The notes: generated from the letters alone by a model not told the origin. A stretch of 64,000 nucleotides of DNA from Hymenobacter ruricola (GCF_015694525.1 NZ_JADQDM010000005.1:62001-126000); one strand, 5' to 3'; counted from the first letter of the stretch, positions 24,654 through 34,191 are shown. Translations and numbers: made by a program.

Positions 24654-27600
24654 TTAAAAGCCGAGGTTGATGCCCACGATGATAACCCGCGGAATGGGGT
24701 TGGAGAGCGGGGCCAGGCCCACGCCGTTGCTGGTGCTGGTGTCCGAGGTCGTAACCGTGCGCTCAGCCGAGGAAGCGGCGGCCGAGGCGGCGCGCTCGGG
24801 GTCGTAGTTGGGGATGTGGCTCAGGGTGAGCAGGTTTTTGCCCTGCACGTACACGCGGGCCGAGGCCACGCCCACTTTGCTCAGCAGGCCGGCGGGCAGG
24901 TTGTAGGCCAGCGTGGCGGCGCGCAGCTTCACGTAGGAGCCGTCGCGGTAGGCCAGCGTGGTGCCGTAGAGACTTTTTTGCAGGGTCGTTTTCGACAGGC
25001 TGGCGTCGGGGCGCGGGAAGCTGTTGGTGGGATTTTCGGGGGTCCAGTAGTCCTGGCGCGAGCTGTTTTCGGTGCCTTGGGGGTCGAACAGCTGGTCGTA
25101 CTCGTAGTTAATCATCTGGCCGTAGCGGGCGAAAATCTGGGCGCCGAGGCTAAAGCCTTTGTAGCTCACGTCGGTGCTCAGGCTGCTGCTCCACTTGGGC
25201 AGGGCCGAGCCCAGCACCTTGCGGTCGGCCGCGGCCGTGATGGTGCCGCTGGCGTCCTGGTCCTTCACCTTAATCTGCCCGGCTTTCACACCGGCGGGCT
25301 TGTCGTCGCCGGTTTGCCAGATGCCGATTTTCTCGTAGTCGTAGAACACCCGGGTGGGCGAGCCGATGAACCAGCCGTTGGCAATGTCGTTGGCGTCGGT
25401 GCTCAGGGCCACGATTTCTTCCACGTTCTTGTACCACGTGGCGGCCACGTTCCAGCGGAAATCGCCGCGCTGCATCACCAGTGCGTTCAGGCCCAGCTCC
25501 ACGCCGCGGTTGCGGGTTTTGCCCACGTTCTGGGTAATGACGCTCACGCCGGAAGTGTAGGGCAGCACGCGGTCGAGCAGCAGGTCGCGGGTGTTGGTTT
25601 CGTACACGTCCACCGAGCCCGTGAGGCGGTTTTTCAGCAGGCCGAAGTCTAGGCCCACGTTGGCCGTGGTCGACAATTCCCACTTCAAGTCGGGGTTGCC
25701 GATGCGGTTGCTGAAGGCGTAGCCGGGGGCCGACGTCTCGCCGTAGGCAAACGGAATGCGCGTGAGCAGCGACTGCGACGAGTAGGGCGGAATGTCGTAG
25801 TTGCCGGCCAGGCCGTAGCTCACGCGCAGCTTCAGGTCGCTAATCAGGGTCTGGTCTTTCAGGAAATTCTCTTCCGAAATGCGCCAGGCCGCGGCGGCCG
25901 AGGGAAAGAAGGCCCACTTGTTGCCCTTCGCCAGCTTGGAAGAACCGTCCGAGCGGCCCGTCAGGGTCAGCAAATAGCGGCTCTTGTAGTTGTACTGCGC
26001 GCGGCCCGAGAACGAAATCAGCTTGCTGTTGGAGTAGCCGCTGTTGATGTTGAGCTGCTGGTTGGCGTTGCCCAGCGCGTAGTAGAGCTGGTAGCCCAGC
26101 AGCTGGTTGGCGCCCTGGGCGCGGCTCGATTCGGTGTTGAACGTGAGCAGCGACGTCACCCCGGTCAGCGTCAGCGAATGGTCGCCGAAGGTTTTGTTGT
26201 AGTTCAGGATGTTTTCCCAGCTCCAGTTCGTGTCAAACTGCGTGGCGTAGGACGACAGCGGCACCGAGCCGTTGCGGTCCACCGTGTTGGAACCCTGAAA
26301 CTGACCGGTGCGGGCGTTGCCCAGCGTCAGGCCCACGTTGGAGCGGAAATTCAGGTCCGGCAGCACCTGCCAGTCGGCGTAGGCCGTGATGAAGGTGCGC
26401 ATCGTGCGGATGTTGTTCTCGTAGTTGCCGTTCACTTCGTCCGACAGCGGGTTGATGAAGCTGCCGCTGTTGGGGTAAACGGCCAGGTTGCCGCTGGCAT
26501 CGTAGGGCGCGGCCAAAGGGTCCACTTTGTTGGCGATGTTGAGCGGGTCGCGGCGGTTGTTTTGGTTGAAGTAAGTGAGCTGGCTTTGGGTGCCCACCTT
26601 GAACTTGGGCGACACGGCGTGCTCCAGGTTGATGCGGCCCGAGTAGCGGTCGAGGTTGTCGAGCCGCAGGTTGCCTTTCTCGTTGTAGTAATCCAGCGAG
26701 AGGTAGAACTTGGTGTGGTCGCCGCCCCCGGCCAGGCCCACCTGGTGCTCCTGCTGCATGCCCTGCTTCAAAAACTCCTTGGGCCAGCTCGTCGACACGC
26801 CGTCGGCGATGGACTTTTGCTGAAACGTGGAGAAGATTTTCGAGTCGTCGGCCGGGCTGTTCCATTGGCCGGTGGTGCGGTAGGCCTCGCGGCGCTGGGC
26901 AATGTAGCCGGCCGCGTCGTTCACCAGCGGGTAGAGCGCCACGTCGGTCACGCCCGCGTAGGAGTTCACCGTGACGGTGGTTTTGCCCGAAGCGCCCTTT
27001 TTGGTGGTCACGATGATAACGCCGTTGGCCCCGCGCGAGCCGTAAATGGCTGTCGACGCCGCGTCTTTCAGCACCTCCATCGAGGCGATGTCGTTCGGGT
27101 TGATATCCTGAATGGACGTGTACTGGATACCGTCCACGATGAACAGCGGGCCATTGTTGGCGGTGAGCGAGCGGTTGCCGCGCACGGTAATGTTCACGCC
27201 CGAGTTCGAGGCGCCGCTGCTGCGGGTGATGTCCACGCCCGGCAGGCGGCCCTGCAACGATTCCATCACGTTGGCCGCCGGCACCTTTTTCAAGTCTTCC
27301 TCTTTCACCGAGATGATGGAACCGGTCACGTCGCTCCGCTTTTGGGTGCCGTAGCCGATGACCACCACTTCATTGAGGGATTTTTGGTCCGCCGACAGCG
27401 CCACGTCGAGCGCTGCGCCGTCGGTGGCCGTCACGGTTTGGGCCACGTAGCCCACGTAGCTCACCACCAGCCGCACCGGGCCGGCGCCGGGCACCTGGAG
27501 CGTAAAGCCGCCATCAGCATCGGTGCTGGTGCCGTTGTTGGTGTTTTCGACCACCACGGCCGCGCCCGGCAGGCCCGTGCCCGAGCTCTTGTCGAGCACC

Positions 27601-27695
27601 CGGCCTTTTAGCTGGCGGCCGGCCTGGGCCTGGCTCAGCAGGGCACTGCCGAGGAGCAGCGCCAGCATGAACAATCGAAGTAGAGGTTGTGCCAT
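24654..27695 (-). CDS. SusC/RagA-family TonB-linked outer-membrane transporter (pair 2)
   Basis: A 1,013-residue TonB-dependent receptor. Signal peptide about 1-24 ('LFMLALLLGSALLSQAQA'), carboxypeptidase regulatory-like domain ('LKGRVLDKSSGTGLPGAAVV'), plug with 'VVIGYGTQKRSDVTGSIISV', 'GPLFIVDGIQY' and 'VLKDAASTAIYGSRGANGVI', then the barrel, ending 'RVIIVGINLGF' with terminal Phe. ATG 27695 is preferred over an open 16-codon extension because it opens the signal peptide. An operator palindrome lies 145 bp upstream. It imports oligosaccharide with the adjacent SusD. Confidence 0.95.
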   Translation of the reverse strand: MAQPLLRLFMLALLLGSALLSQAQAGRQLKGRVLDKSSGTGLPGAAVVVENTNNGTSTDADGGFTLQVPGAGPVRLVVSYVGYVAQTVTATDGAALDVALSADQKSLNEVVVIGYGTQKRSDVTGSIISVKEEDLKKVPAANVMESLQGRLPGVDITRSSGASNSGVNITVRGNRSLTANNGPLFIVDGIQYTSIQDINPNDIASMEVLKDAASTAIYGSRGANGVIIVTTKKGASGKTTVTVNSYAGVTDVALYPLVNDAAGYIAQRREAYRTTGQWNSPADDSKIFSTFQQKSIADGVSTSWPKEFLKQGMQQEHQVGLAGGGDHTKFYLSLDYYNEKGNLRLDNLDRYSGRINLEHAVSPKFKVGTQSQLTYFNQNNRRDPLNIANKVDPLAAPYDASGNLAVYPNSGSFINPLSDEVNGNYENNIRTMRTFITAYADWQVLPDLNFRSNVGLTLGNARTGQFQGSNTVDRNGSVPLSSYATQFDTNWSWENILNYNKTFGDHSLTLTGVTSLLTFNTESSRAQGANQLLGYQLYYALGNANQQLNINSGYSNSKLISFSGRAQYNYKSRYLLTLTGRSDGSSKLAKGNKWAFFPSAAAAWRISEENFLKDQTLISDLKLRVSYGLAGNYDIPPYSSQSLLTRIPFAYGETSAPGYAFSNRIGNPDLKWELSTTANVGLDFGLLKNRLTGSVDVYETNTRDLLLDRVLPYTSGVSVITQNVGKTRNRGVELGLNALVMQRGDFRWNVAATWYKNVEEIVALSTDANDIANGWFIGSPTRVFYDYEKIGIWQTGDDKPAGVKAGQIKVKDQDASGTITAAADRKVLGSALPKWSSSLSTDVSYKGFSLGAQIFARYGQMINYEYDQLFDPQGTENSSRQDYWTPENPTNSFPRPDASLSKTTLQKSLYGTTLAYRDGSYVKLRAATLAYNLPAGLLSKVGVASARVYVQGKNLLTLSHIPNYDPERAASAAASSAERTVTTSDTSTSNGVGLAPLSNPIPRVIIVGINLGF

Positions 27696-27839
27696 TGCAG
27701 TAAAGGGAAATGAGGTGAGCAATACGTTTCTCCTCGGTGGCACTCAGCACTTTTGCCCACCGATGGACTAACCAATATTAGGCTACTCCTATAGGCACAA
27801 CCTCATTTTCAGGCCCGACAACCCCTTTTTATTTGCGCA

Positions 27840-27857
27840 TACGATGCCGGGAACGTT
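27840..27857 (-). promoter_or_regulatory. Operator palindrome upstream of susC pair 2 (site 3)
   Basis: In gene direction AACGTTCCCGGCATCGTA, keeping the CG..CCCGGCA..CG core. It ends 145 bp before the susC ATG and is followed by TGCGCAAATAAAAA, the conserved tail. It lies in a 301-bp gap (27696-27996) that otherwise holds only the GH28 terminator. Confidence 0.75.
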
Positions 27858-27923
27858 CCCGGCAGCCCGGCCGGTAGGTGAATCACCACTCACCGGCTTT
27901 ATGAAAAACGCATGAAGCAAAAA

Positions 27924-27971
27924 GTAGCCCGGCCACGGCCCGCTTCGTGAAGCAAGCCATGGCCGGGCTAC
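27924..27971 (-). terminator. Hairpin after GH28
   Basis: A 12-bp stem GTAGCCCGGCCA (27924-27935) / TGGCCGGGCTAC (27960-27971) with a partly self-paired loop, 25 bp past the GH28 stop. On the minus strand the stem is followed by TTTTTGCTTC, so termination is likely. Confidence 0.75.
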
Positions 27972-27996
27972 GCCAGGCGAATTAATTTACGCGGGG

Positions 27997-29700
27997 CTAT
28001 TTCTGCGACATCAGCACCGTTTTCTTGGCCAGTTTGTCACCCAGTTGCACGTCTTTTTTGGCCAGCTTGGTGTTGGTGTTGGTGATGCGGATGTCCTGGC
28101 TGCGGTCGCCGGTCACGCGCAGCAGCAACTCGGCCCCGCTGGTGTAGCGAATGCCGTCCAGCGCAATGTTGTGGCTGTTTTGCACTTCCATCACCGGCGC
28201 GGTGTCAGTCGAAATCAGGGCCACGTTTTTCAGGCGAATGTTCTCCGCTTCCTGGCACACGAGGCCTTTTTTGCTTTCCAGCACGGCGTTCTCAATGCTG
28301 ATGTCCTTGATGCTCATTTCGGGCAGGCCGCGCACCAGAATGCCGGTGGTGGCGCCCTTGCAGGTCACGTTTTTGATGCGGAAACCTTTGAACTGCGGCG
28401 TGCCCTCGTTCAGCGGCTGCGGGGCAATGACGAGCGGCGCGGTGCTTTCGCCCAGCAGCGGCACGGGGTCCTTGGCGGCGTAGTACATGTCGAACAGGAT
28501 GGCCTCGCCGGCGATGTCGGTCATGTCCACGCCGTCCACGAAGATGTTCTCGACCACGCCGCCGCGGCCGCGGGCCGTTTTGAAGCGCAGGCCCACGTCG
28601 GTGCCCATGAAGGTGCAGTTGCTGACGTAGATGTTGCGGGCACCGCCCGACATTTCGGAGCCAATCACGAAGCCGCCGTGGGCGTGGTACACTTTGGTGT
28701 CGCGCACGATGAAGTTTTCGGTGGGCACGCCGCGCTTGCGGCCCTGCTCATCGCGGCCGCTCTTGATGCAGATGCCGTCGTCGCCCACGTCAAACGTGCA
28801 GCCCTCCACCAGGCCGTTGCGGCACGATTCCAGGTCCAAGGCGTCGGTGTTCTGGCCGTACCAGGGGTTTTTGGCCGTCACGCGGCGCAGCGTGATGTTT
28901 TCGCACAGCAGCGGGTGAATGGTCCAGGCCGGCGAGTTCTGAATAGTGAAGTCTTCCAGCAAAATCTGCTTGCAGCGCGTGAGGCTGAGCATATTGGGCC
29001 GCAGGAAATCGCGAATGTCGGCGAAGTCGGCCGGATTGAGGCTCTTGCGGGGCGTGCCGGCCGCCGCCAGCTGGTTGCCTTTCAGCGAGGCAGCCGACGG
29101 GTACCACGCATCCTTTTTCTCCGACAGCACGCCGCCCGAAGCCACCAGCTTCTGCCACTGCGTCTCGTTGAGCTTGCTCTTCTTCACCGGCCGCCAGGCG
29201 TCGCCGGCCCCGTCAAAAGTGCCCTTGCCGGTGATGCCAATGTTGGTCAGGTCCACGCCCGAAATTGGGGCCTGGCTGCGGATGGCGTCCTCTCCTTCCC
29301 AGCTGGTTTTGATGAGCGGGTACTGGCTGCGGTCGGCCGTGAACTGCACCAGCGCGCCGGCAGCCAGGTGCAGGTTCACGTTGTTTTTCAAGGTGATGGG
29401 GCCGGTCAGCCACAGGCCGCGGGGCACCAGCACGGTGCCGCCGCTCGCGGCGCAGGCCTCAATGGCTTTGCGAAACGCCTCGGTGTTCAGGGTCTGGCCG
29501 TCGGCCACGGCGCCGTATTTGGTCAGGTTAAAGGTGTCTTTGGGAAAAGAGGCCTGCAGCACCGGCGGCAGGTTGGGGAGGTCGGCCGCGGCGGAGCTTC
29601 CGGTTGGCAAAGGCTGCGCGGAGGGCCCGGCCGCGGGCCGGAAAGCTACCGTGAGGCAGGCCGTGGCCCCGCCGAGCAGCACCATCAAGGTTGATTTCAT
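27997..29700 (-). CDS. Polygalacturonase, GH28 family
   Basis: A 567-residue parallel beta-helix glycosidase that hydrolyses alpha-1,4-galacturonosyl bonds. The N-terminus is a signal or lipoprotein signal ('MVLLGGATACLTVAF'), followed by a Pro/Ser-rich linker to about residue 55. GH28 motifs are all present: 'NTDALDLES' (NTD 284-286), 'GDDGICIKSG' (Asp307 and Asp308), 'HGGFVIGSE' (341-343) and 'RFK' (372-374). An insertion of about 60 residues (165-225) precedes the core, as in Bacteroidota exo-type members. ATG 29700 is used. No T9SS tail is present, so it is likely periplasmic or lipid-anchored. An operator lies 142 bp upstream. Confidence 0.95.
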   Translation of the reverse strand: MKSTLMVLLGGATACLTVAFRPAAGPSAQPLPTGSSAAADLPNLPPVLQASFPKDTFNLTKYGAVADGQTLNTEAFRKAIEACAASGGTVLVPRGLWLTGPITLKNNVNLHLAAGALVQFTADRSQYPLIKTSWEGEDAIRSQAPISGVDLTNIGITGKGTFDGAGDAWRPVKKSKLNETQWQKLVASGGVLSEKKDAWYPSAASLKGNQLAAAGTPRKSLNPADFADIRDFLRPNMLSLTRCKQILLEDFTIQNSPAWTIHPLLCENITLRRVTAKNPWYGQNTDALDLESCRNGLVEGCTFDVGDDGICIKSGRDEQGRKRGVPTENFIVRDTKVYHAHGGFVIGSEMSGGARNIYVSNCTFMGTDVGLRFKTARGRGGVVENIFVDGVDMTDIAGEAILFDMYYAAKDPVPLLGESTAPLVIAPQPLNEGTPQFKGFRIKNVTCKGATTGILVRGLPEMSIKDISIENAVLESKKGLVCQEAENIRLKNVALISTDTAPVMEVQNSHNIALDGIRYTSGAELLLRVTGDRSQDIRITNTNTKLAKKDVQLGDKLAKKTVLMSQK

Positions 29701-29841
29701 ATAGAAACGATTGGGAAGGGCCTGCACGCGCCAGGGCAAGCCGTTGAAAAGAAAAAAGAGCGGTATTGCCCTAGCAATATTAGGCCCGTTCCGAACCGAT
29801 AAGCCCTTGCAATTGGCTTAAAAACCGCTTTTAATTGCGCA

Positions 29842-29859
29842 ATCGTTGCCGGGAACGTT
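29842..29859 (-). promoter_or_regulatory. Operator palindrome upstream of GH28 (site 4)
   Basis: In gene direction AACGTTCCCGGCAACGAT, followed by TGCGCAATTAAAA. It lies 142 bp before the GH28 ATG. One half-site differs from the consensus (AACGTT instead of ATCGTT), the same variant as in site 3. Confidence 0.8.
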
Positions 29860-29993
29860 CTCGCATTGCCCGGTCGCGTCCGTCTTAGCCACACCCATTA
29901 CGCCCTACTTCTGATGTCTCACCGGTGAGGAAGTCCTGACTTTATCCGGCTCTGTTGGCGAGGAAACTCACCCCATAAAAATGGCCTTCTGAC

Positions 29994-30011
29994 ATCGTTC
30001 CCGGCAACGAT
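29994..30011 (+). promoter_or_regulatory. Operator palindrome upstream of the 30.1-kb secreted protein (site 5)
   Basis: Perfect consensus ATCGTTCCCGGCAACGAT followed by TGCGCAATTAAAA, 142 bp before the ATG at 30153. This is the only strong site on the plus strand, and its tail again points toward the downstream gene. Confidence 0.8.
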
Positions 30012-30152
30012 TGCGCAATTAAAAGTGAATGCAAGCTTGCCTTTTGACGTATAAAATCCCAGATTGCAGAGGTAAAGCCTTCTTTAATCATATCAGGGGC
30101 GCCTAAAATCACTAAATTTCTTCTTTTTGTTTCATTTTTATTTTTAAAACCG

Positions 30153-31217
30153 ATGAAAAATCATCTACTTACGACGCTACTGGTAGCCGGAGGCCTGGGC
30201 TTTGTGCAAGCGGCGCACGCCCAAACTGCTGTCTTTGTGCAGTATCCCTTGACCGCCAACAACAGCGACAACTCGGCGGTGCGCTCGGCGGGCGTGACAG
30301 CCGGTACTCCCCTGCTCCATACCTCGAATAACACCTCGCTCAAACTGGTGCTGTCCGATGGCGGCACTGCTGGCGGCTCGGTGCCTGCTTATTCTTCCAA
30401 AGGGCAAGCATTCGGCGCGGCACCCGACGGCAGCGGGTTCAGCACCCTGGCCAGCTCGCCCAAAGGCGCTTATTACGAGCAATTTTCCATCACGGCCACG
30501 GCAGCGCTGCGGGTCGATTCACTCGGTTTCAACATCCGCACCACCCAAACGACCAACGGCCGTCTGGCGCTGCTGTGGTCCTTGAACGGGTTCACCAGCG
30601 ACTCCACCGAGTTCAGCTATGCCAAAGGCCCCACCACCAACCCGGGCAGCAGCACGAGCGTGCCGGCTACGCCCGGCGGCACCCTGCCGACGGCTCACAA
30701 CGGCACTTTCGGCGCCGTCACTTCGAGCACGAGCGCAGCCCTGAACTACGCCTACTTGCCGCAGGACAACGCCTTGAACCCCAAGGACGACTTCCACTTT
30801 GCTTTCAACAACAGCGCCACCGGCCTGACCCTGGCCGCCGGCCAAACCTTGACGGTGCGCCTGTACCCGGCCATTGGCAGCAACACCGCTGGCCGCTACG
30901 TGCTGCTGCGCAACGTGACGTTTAAGAGCCGTCAGGCCTACGTGGCCAACATCCTCGCGGCCCGCTCGATGGTGTCCACCAACCTGGGCGTGTACCCCAA
31001 CCCGGCCCAGAGCCAGTTGACCGTGCCCCACGCCGCCGCCAGCCGCGACGCCCGCGTAACCGTGTTCAGCGTGACGGGCGCCAAAGTGGCGGCCTTTGCC
31101 GCGCAGCCCGGCAGCACCGAAACCGCCCTCAACCTGAGCAGCCTGACCAAAGGCCTCTACCTGGTGGAGTACGCCGACGGCCTGCAGCGCAGCAGCGCCC
31201 GCATCGTGAAGGAATAG
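30153..31217 (+). CDS. T9SS-sorted secreted protein with an unrecognised ~230-residue domain
   Basis: A 354-residue protein. Signal peptide 1-23 (cut after AHA), a domain of unknown function about 27-260, and a C-terminal T9SS sorting domain about 275-354 ('LGVYPNPAQSQLTV' ... 'KGLYLVEYADG'). The central domain recurs at the C-terminal part of the pectinesterase at 31493, with shared elements 'YGQAF/KGQAFG', 'YEQFTITA/YEQFSITA', 'RVDS', 'FxSDST', 'GQTLTVRLY' and 'GRYxLLKxVxxK'. It looks beta-rich. It may be a pectin-binding module or an uncharacterised enzyme; I cannot assign it. It has its own operator, so it belongs to the pectin regulon. Confidence 0.8.
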   Translation: MKNHLLTTLLVAGGLGFVQAAHAQTAVFVQYPLTANNSDNSAVRSAGVTAGTPLLHTSNNTSLKLVLSDGGTAGGSVPAYSSKGQAFGAAPDGSGFSTLASSPKGAYYEQFSITATAALRVDSLGFNIRTTQTTNGRLALLWSLNGFTSDSTEFSYAKGPTTNPGSSTSVPATPGGTLPTAHNGTFGAVTSSTSAALNYAYLPQDNALNPKDDFHFAFNNSATGLTLAAGQTLTVRLYPAIGSNTAGRYVLLRNVTFKSRQAYVANILAARSMVSTNLGVYPNPAQSQLTVPHAAASRDARVTVFSVTGAKVAAFAAQPGSTETALNLSSLTKGLYLVEYADGLQRSSARIVKE

Positions 31218-31240
31218 ACGGTCTTGGTTGCCTACTAAAT

Positions 31241-31277
31241 AAAAAAGCGCCTCTGGACCATCCGGAGGCGCTTTTTT
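31241..31277 (+). terminator. Rho-independent-type terminator
   Basis: Stem AAAAAAGCGCCTC (31241-31253) / GAGGCGCTTTTTT (31265-31277), 24 bp past the stop of the preceding secreted-protein gene, with an A6/T6 flanking run. Confidence 0.92.
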
Positions 31278-31492
31278 ACTTGAAAAGCAACGGGCTAATC
31301 CCTGGGCTTGGCGCGGCTTCTAAAGCAGCGCGGGCTGGTTTCAGAGGTTGCTTTCTTGGATAATCCGTTGGGCCGCAGGGCGACAACGCTTTCGGCAATG
31401 ATTTTCCAATTGAGCCATTGAATCCAACGCGCTTTGCGCGCTTACTGGTCTAATATCAATTGAATTCCCATCTAACACCCCCTCGTTTTTAT

Positions 31493-34108
31493 ATGAGACA
31501 CTCTTACCGCACCCAGTTCACCTGGCCCCGCCCCGCGGCCCGCTTCTGGGCCTTGTTGGCTTTTCTCCTGCTAGCCGTTGGCTCGCAGGCCTTTGCCTTC
31601 GACGTGACCGTGGCCCAGGACGGCACCGGCAACTTCACCACGGTGCAGGCCGCCATCAACGCGGCGCCTACGGGCCGCACGACGGTGTACACCATCTTCA
31701 TCAAAAATGGCCGTTACCGCGAAAAAATCAACATTCCGGCCAACAAACCGTTTCTGCAGCTGGTGGGCGAGAGCGTGGCCAACACCATTCTGACGTATGA
31801 CGACGGCGCCAGTACCCTCGTGGGCGGCGTCGCCCTGGGCACCCAGAACTCGGCCAGTTTCAGCGTGAACGCGCCCGATTTTTCGGCGCTCAACATCACC
31901 TTCGAAAATGCTTTCGGCGATGGCTCCCAGGCGGTGGCGGTGCTGCTGAATGCCGACCACGCCGTGTTCAAGAACTGCCGCTTCCTGGGCAACCAGGACA
32001 CGCTCTACGTGAAGGGCAGCGGCACGCCGATGCACTACTTCCGCGACTGCTACATTGACGGCAACGTGGACTTCATCTTCGGCAGTTCGGTGGACGTGTT
32101 CGACCGCTGCGTGGTGTACGCCAAGTCGCGCGCGGCGGCCGGCGCCTCCTACATCACGGCCGCCAACACGCCGCCGGGCCAGGCCTATGGCTTTATTTTT
32201 CATGATGCTAAGCTGCCCGCCAACACCGGCGCGACGCTGTACTACCTGGGCCGCCCCTGGCAGAACTCGACTGGCAGCGCGCCCCTGGCCCAGAACAAGG
32301 TGGTGCTCATCAAGCCGACGCTGGGCTTCAACCAGATTCAGCCCGCGGGCTGGACCACCTGGGACGCCGGCACCGACGTGAGCCTGATTACCTACGGCGA
32401 GTTTCGGCCCAAGTACTTCAGCGGCCGCAACGTGAACACCACGCCGCGCGTGGCGTGGTCGCGCCAGCTGGCCGTGGCCGACACGGCCCAGTACCAAACC
32501 AGCACCGTATTCGGCACCTGGAACCCCTGCGCCGTGGCCAGCAACGTGTGCACGGCCTTCACGCCGGACATTGCCGTGTCGAACTTCCGCGCCACCAAGG
32601 GCGCCACCCAAACCACCCTGGACTGGAACATCAGCTGGGCCATGGCGGGCATTCGCTACGACCTGCTGCGCTCGACGGACAACGTGACCTACACGCCGAT
32701 TAACACGGTAACGGCCACCAACGATTCGACCTACAACTTCCAGATGACCGACGTGCTGCCCACGCCCGGCAACGTGTACTACTACAAAGTGCAGGCGTCG
32801 AAGGCAGGCCTGGCCACCCACACCACGCTGCCGGCCACCGTGTCGAGCGTGGCCACTATTGTGACGAATACGGCGGCGCTGGGCGCTTTTGCACAATACC
32901 AGACCGGCACCTCGGCGGTGCAGACGTACTCGTTGTCGGCCACCAACCTCACGGCCAACCTGACCGTGACGCCCCCCGCGGGCTACGAAATATCGGCCAA
33001 CGGCGGCACCACCTGGTTCGGCAGCGCCAGCCCGCTGGTGCTCGCGCCCACGGCCAACACGGTGGCGGCCACCACCATCAGCGTGCGGCTGAACGCGGCA
33101 ACGGCGGGCCTCTACGCCGGCAACATTGTGCACACCAGCACGGCGGCCGCCCCGCAAAACGTGGCCGTGACCGGTTCGAAAGTGAATACTCCGGCGCCCG
33201 TGTCGGACCCGGTGAAATGGTGGTCGTTGAAAGTAAGTGACCAGGACAGCGCCGCCATTCGGGCAGCGGGCACGCCGGCCAGCGCGCCCACGTTCCGGCG
33301 CTTTGTGCTCTCCAATGGCACTACCGCGACGGCTTACCCGGCCCGCTCCACGCGCTACGGCCAGGCCTTTGCGCCCACCGCCGACGGCTTGTGGGGCACC
33401 GCTGCTCCCACCAACGGCCCCGGTAGCAGCGTGAGCCGCCGCCACTACGAGCAGTTCACCATCACGGCGCCGCCCACCGCGGGGGTGCGGGTTGATTCGG
33501 TGTTGTTGTGGTCGGCTTTCTACAACACCACGGGCAAGCTGGCCGTGGCGTACTCCAAGAGCAATTTTGTGAGCGACTCGACGGACGTGACCGGGGGCCG
33601 GGGCCCGGCGGGCGTGCTGCCCGGCACCGCCAACGGCGCCTTCGCCACGCCCATTGCGCTGGCCAACCAGAACACCAGCCCCAACCAAACCTACCGCTTC
33701 GCCCTGAACAACGCCTCGGGCACCACGCTGAGCCCTGGCCAAACCCTGACGGTGCGCCTGTATTTCGCCTGCGCCAGCTCCAGCTCGGGCCGCTACGCTC
33801 TGCTGAAAGACGTGGTGCTCAAGGGCCAGAGCGGACTGATTTCGGCTTCGCGCGCGGCCCGGAATGGCATGAGCCTCAGTGTGTACCCCAACCCCACGGC
33901 TGGCAAAGCTACCGTAGAGCTGGCAGGCTTCCGGCAAGCGGCCACGCTCACCGTGCTCAACGCGCTGGGCCAGGTAGTGCAGCAACAGCCGCTGGCCGGC
34001 ACCGGCGCACCCGTGCTGCTCGACGTGAGCCACCTGGCCAAAGGCGTGTACCTGCTGCGCGTCGCCAACGCTGACGCAACGCTCACCCAACGGCTGGTGC
34101 GCGAATAG
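31493..34108 (+). CDS. Multidomain T9SS-sorted pectinesterase, CE8 family
   Basis: An 871-residue protein. Signal peptide about 1-35, CE8 beta-helix about 36-355, a fibronectin-III-like segment about 365-455, an Ig-like domain about 460-560 ('TVTPPAGYEISANGGTTWFG'), the unrecognised domain shared with the 30.1-kb protein about 565-780, and a T9SS sorting domain at the end ('LSVYPNPTAGKATVEL' ... 'KGVYLLRV'). The CE8 catalytic set is intact: Gln in 'DGSQAVAV', 'NQDTLYVK' with Gln and acid/base Asp, nucleophile Asp in 'GNVDFIFGSS', and 'GRPWQN'. It demethylates pectin outside the cell, exposing it to PL and GH28 enzymes. ATG 31493 opens the signal peptide. Confidence 0.93.
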   Translation: MRHSYRTQFTWPRPAARFWALLAFLLLAVGSQAFAFDVTVAQDGTGNFTTVQAAINAAPTGRTTVYTIFIKNGRYREKINIPANKPFLQLVGESVANTILTYDDGASTLVGGVALGTQNSASFSVNAPDFSALNITFENAFGDGSQAVAVLLNADHAVFKNCRFLGNQDTLYVKGSGTPMHYFRDCYIDGNVDFIFGSSVDVFDRCVVYAKSRAAAGASYITAANTPPGQAYGFIFHDAKLPANTGATLYYLGRPWQNSTGSAPLAQNKVVLIKPTLGFNQIQPAGWTTWDAGTDVSLITYGEFRPKYFSGRNVNTTPRVAWSRQLAVADTAQYQTSTVFGTWNPCAVASNVCTAFTPDIAVSNFRATKGATQTTLDWNISWAMAGIRYDLLRSTDNVTYTPINTVTATNDSTYNFQMTDVLPTPGNVYYYKVQASKAGLATHTTLPATVSSVATIVTNTAALGAFAQYQTGTSAVQTYSLSATNLTANLTVTPPAGYEISANGGTTWFGSASPLVLAPTANTVAATTISVRLNAATAGLYAGNIVHTSTAAAPQNVAVTGSKVNTPAPVSDPVKWWSLKVSDQDSAAIRAAGTPASAPTFRRFVLSNGTTATAYPARSTRYGQAFAPTADGLWGTAAPTNGPGSSVSRRHYEQFTITAPPTAGVRVDSVLLWSAFYNTTGKLAVAYSKSNFVSDSTDVTGGRGPAGVLPGTANGAFATPIALANQNTSPNQTYRFALNNASGTTLSPGQTLTVRLYFACASSSSGRYALLKDVVLKGQSGLISASRAARNGMSLSVYPNPTAGKATVELAGFRQAATLTVLNALGQVVQQQPLAGTGAPVLLDVSHLAKGVYLLRVANADATLTQRLVRE

Positions 34109-34136
34109 CACAGCCAGGGTTACGTTTACTTACTCA

Positions 34137-34171
34137 AAGAGGCCCCGCTGGCATTGTCAGCGGGGCCTCTT
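34137..34171. terminator. Bidirectional terminator
   Basis: Perfect 14-bp stem AAGAGGCCCCGCTG (34137-34150) / CAGCGGGGCCTCTT (34158-34171) with a 7-base loop, between the convergent pectinesterase and TonB-plug genes. Confidence 0.85.
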
Positions 34172-34191
34172 AGTTGGTAAATCAGGCTAAA

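Larger units (their letters stand above)
29701..30152. other. Divergent regulatory region between GH28 and the 30.1-kb secreted protein
   Basis: This 452-bp gap carries two operator palindromes (29842-29859 for GH28, 29994-30011 for the plus-strand gene), one per gene, each with the conserved tail pointing to its own gene. Both sites lie 142 bp from their start codons. No ORF is evident. The GH28 side has GGCCTAATATTGCTAG, similar to GCCTAATATTGGTTAG upstream of susC pair 2, possibly part of the core promoters. Confidence 0.7.

Noticed and set aside
31385..31402. A degenerate operator-like sequence AACGCTTTCGGCAATGAT upstream of the pectinesterase at 31493.
   Set aside because: It has several mismatches to the half-site, lacks the conserved tail and lies 91 bp from the start codon instead of 131-145. 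It could be a weak site but is not counted.
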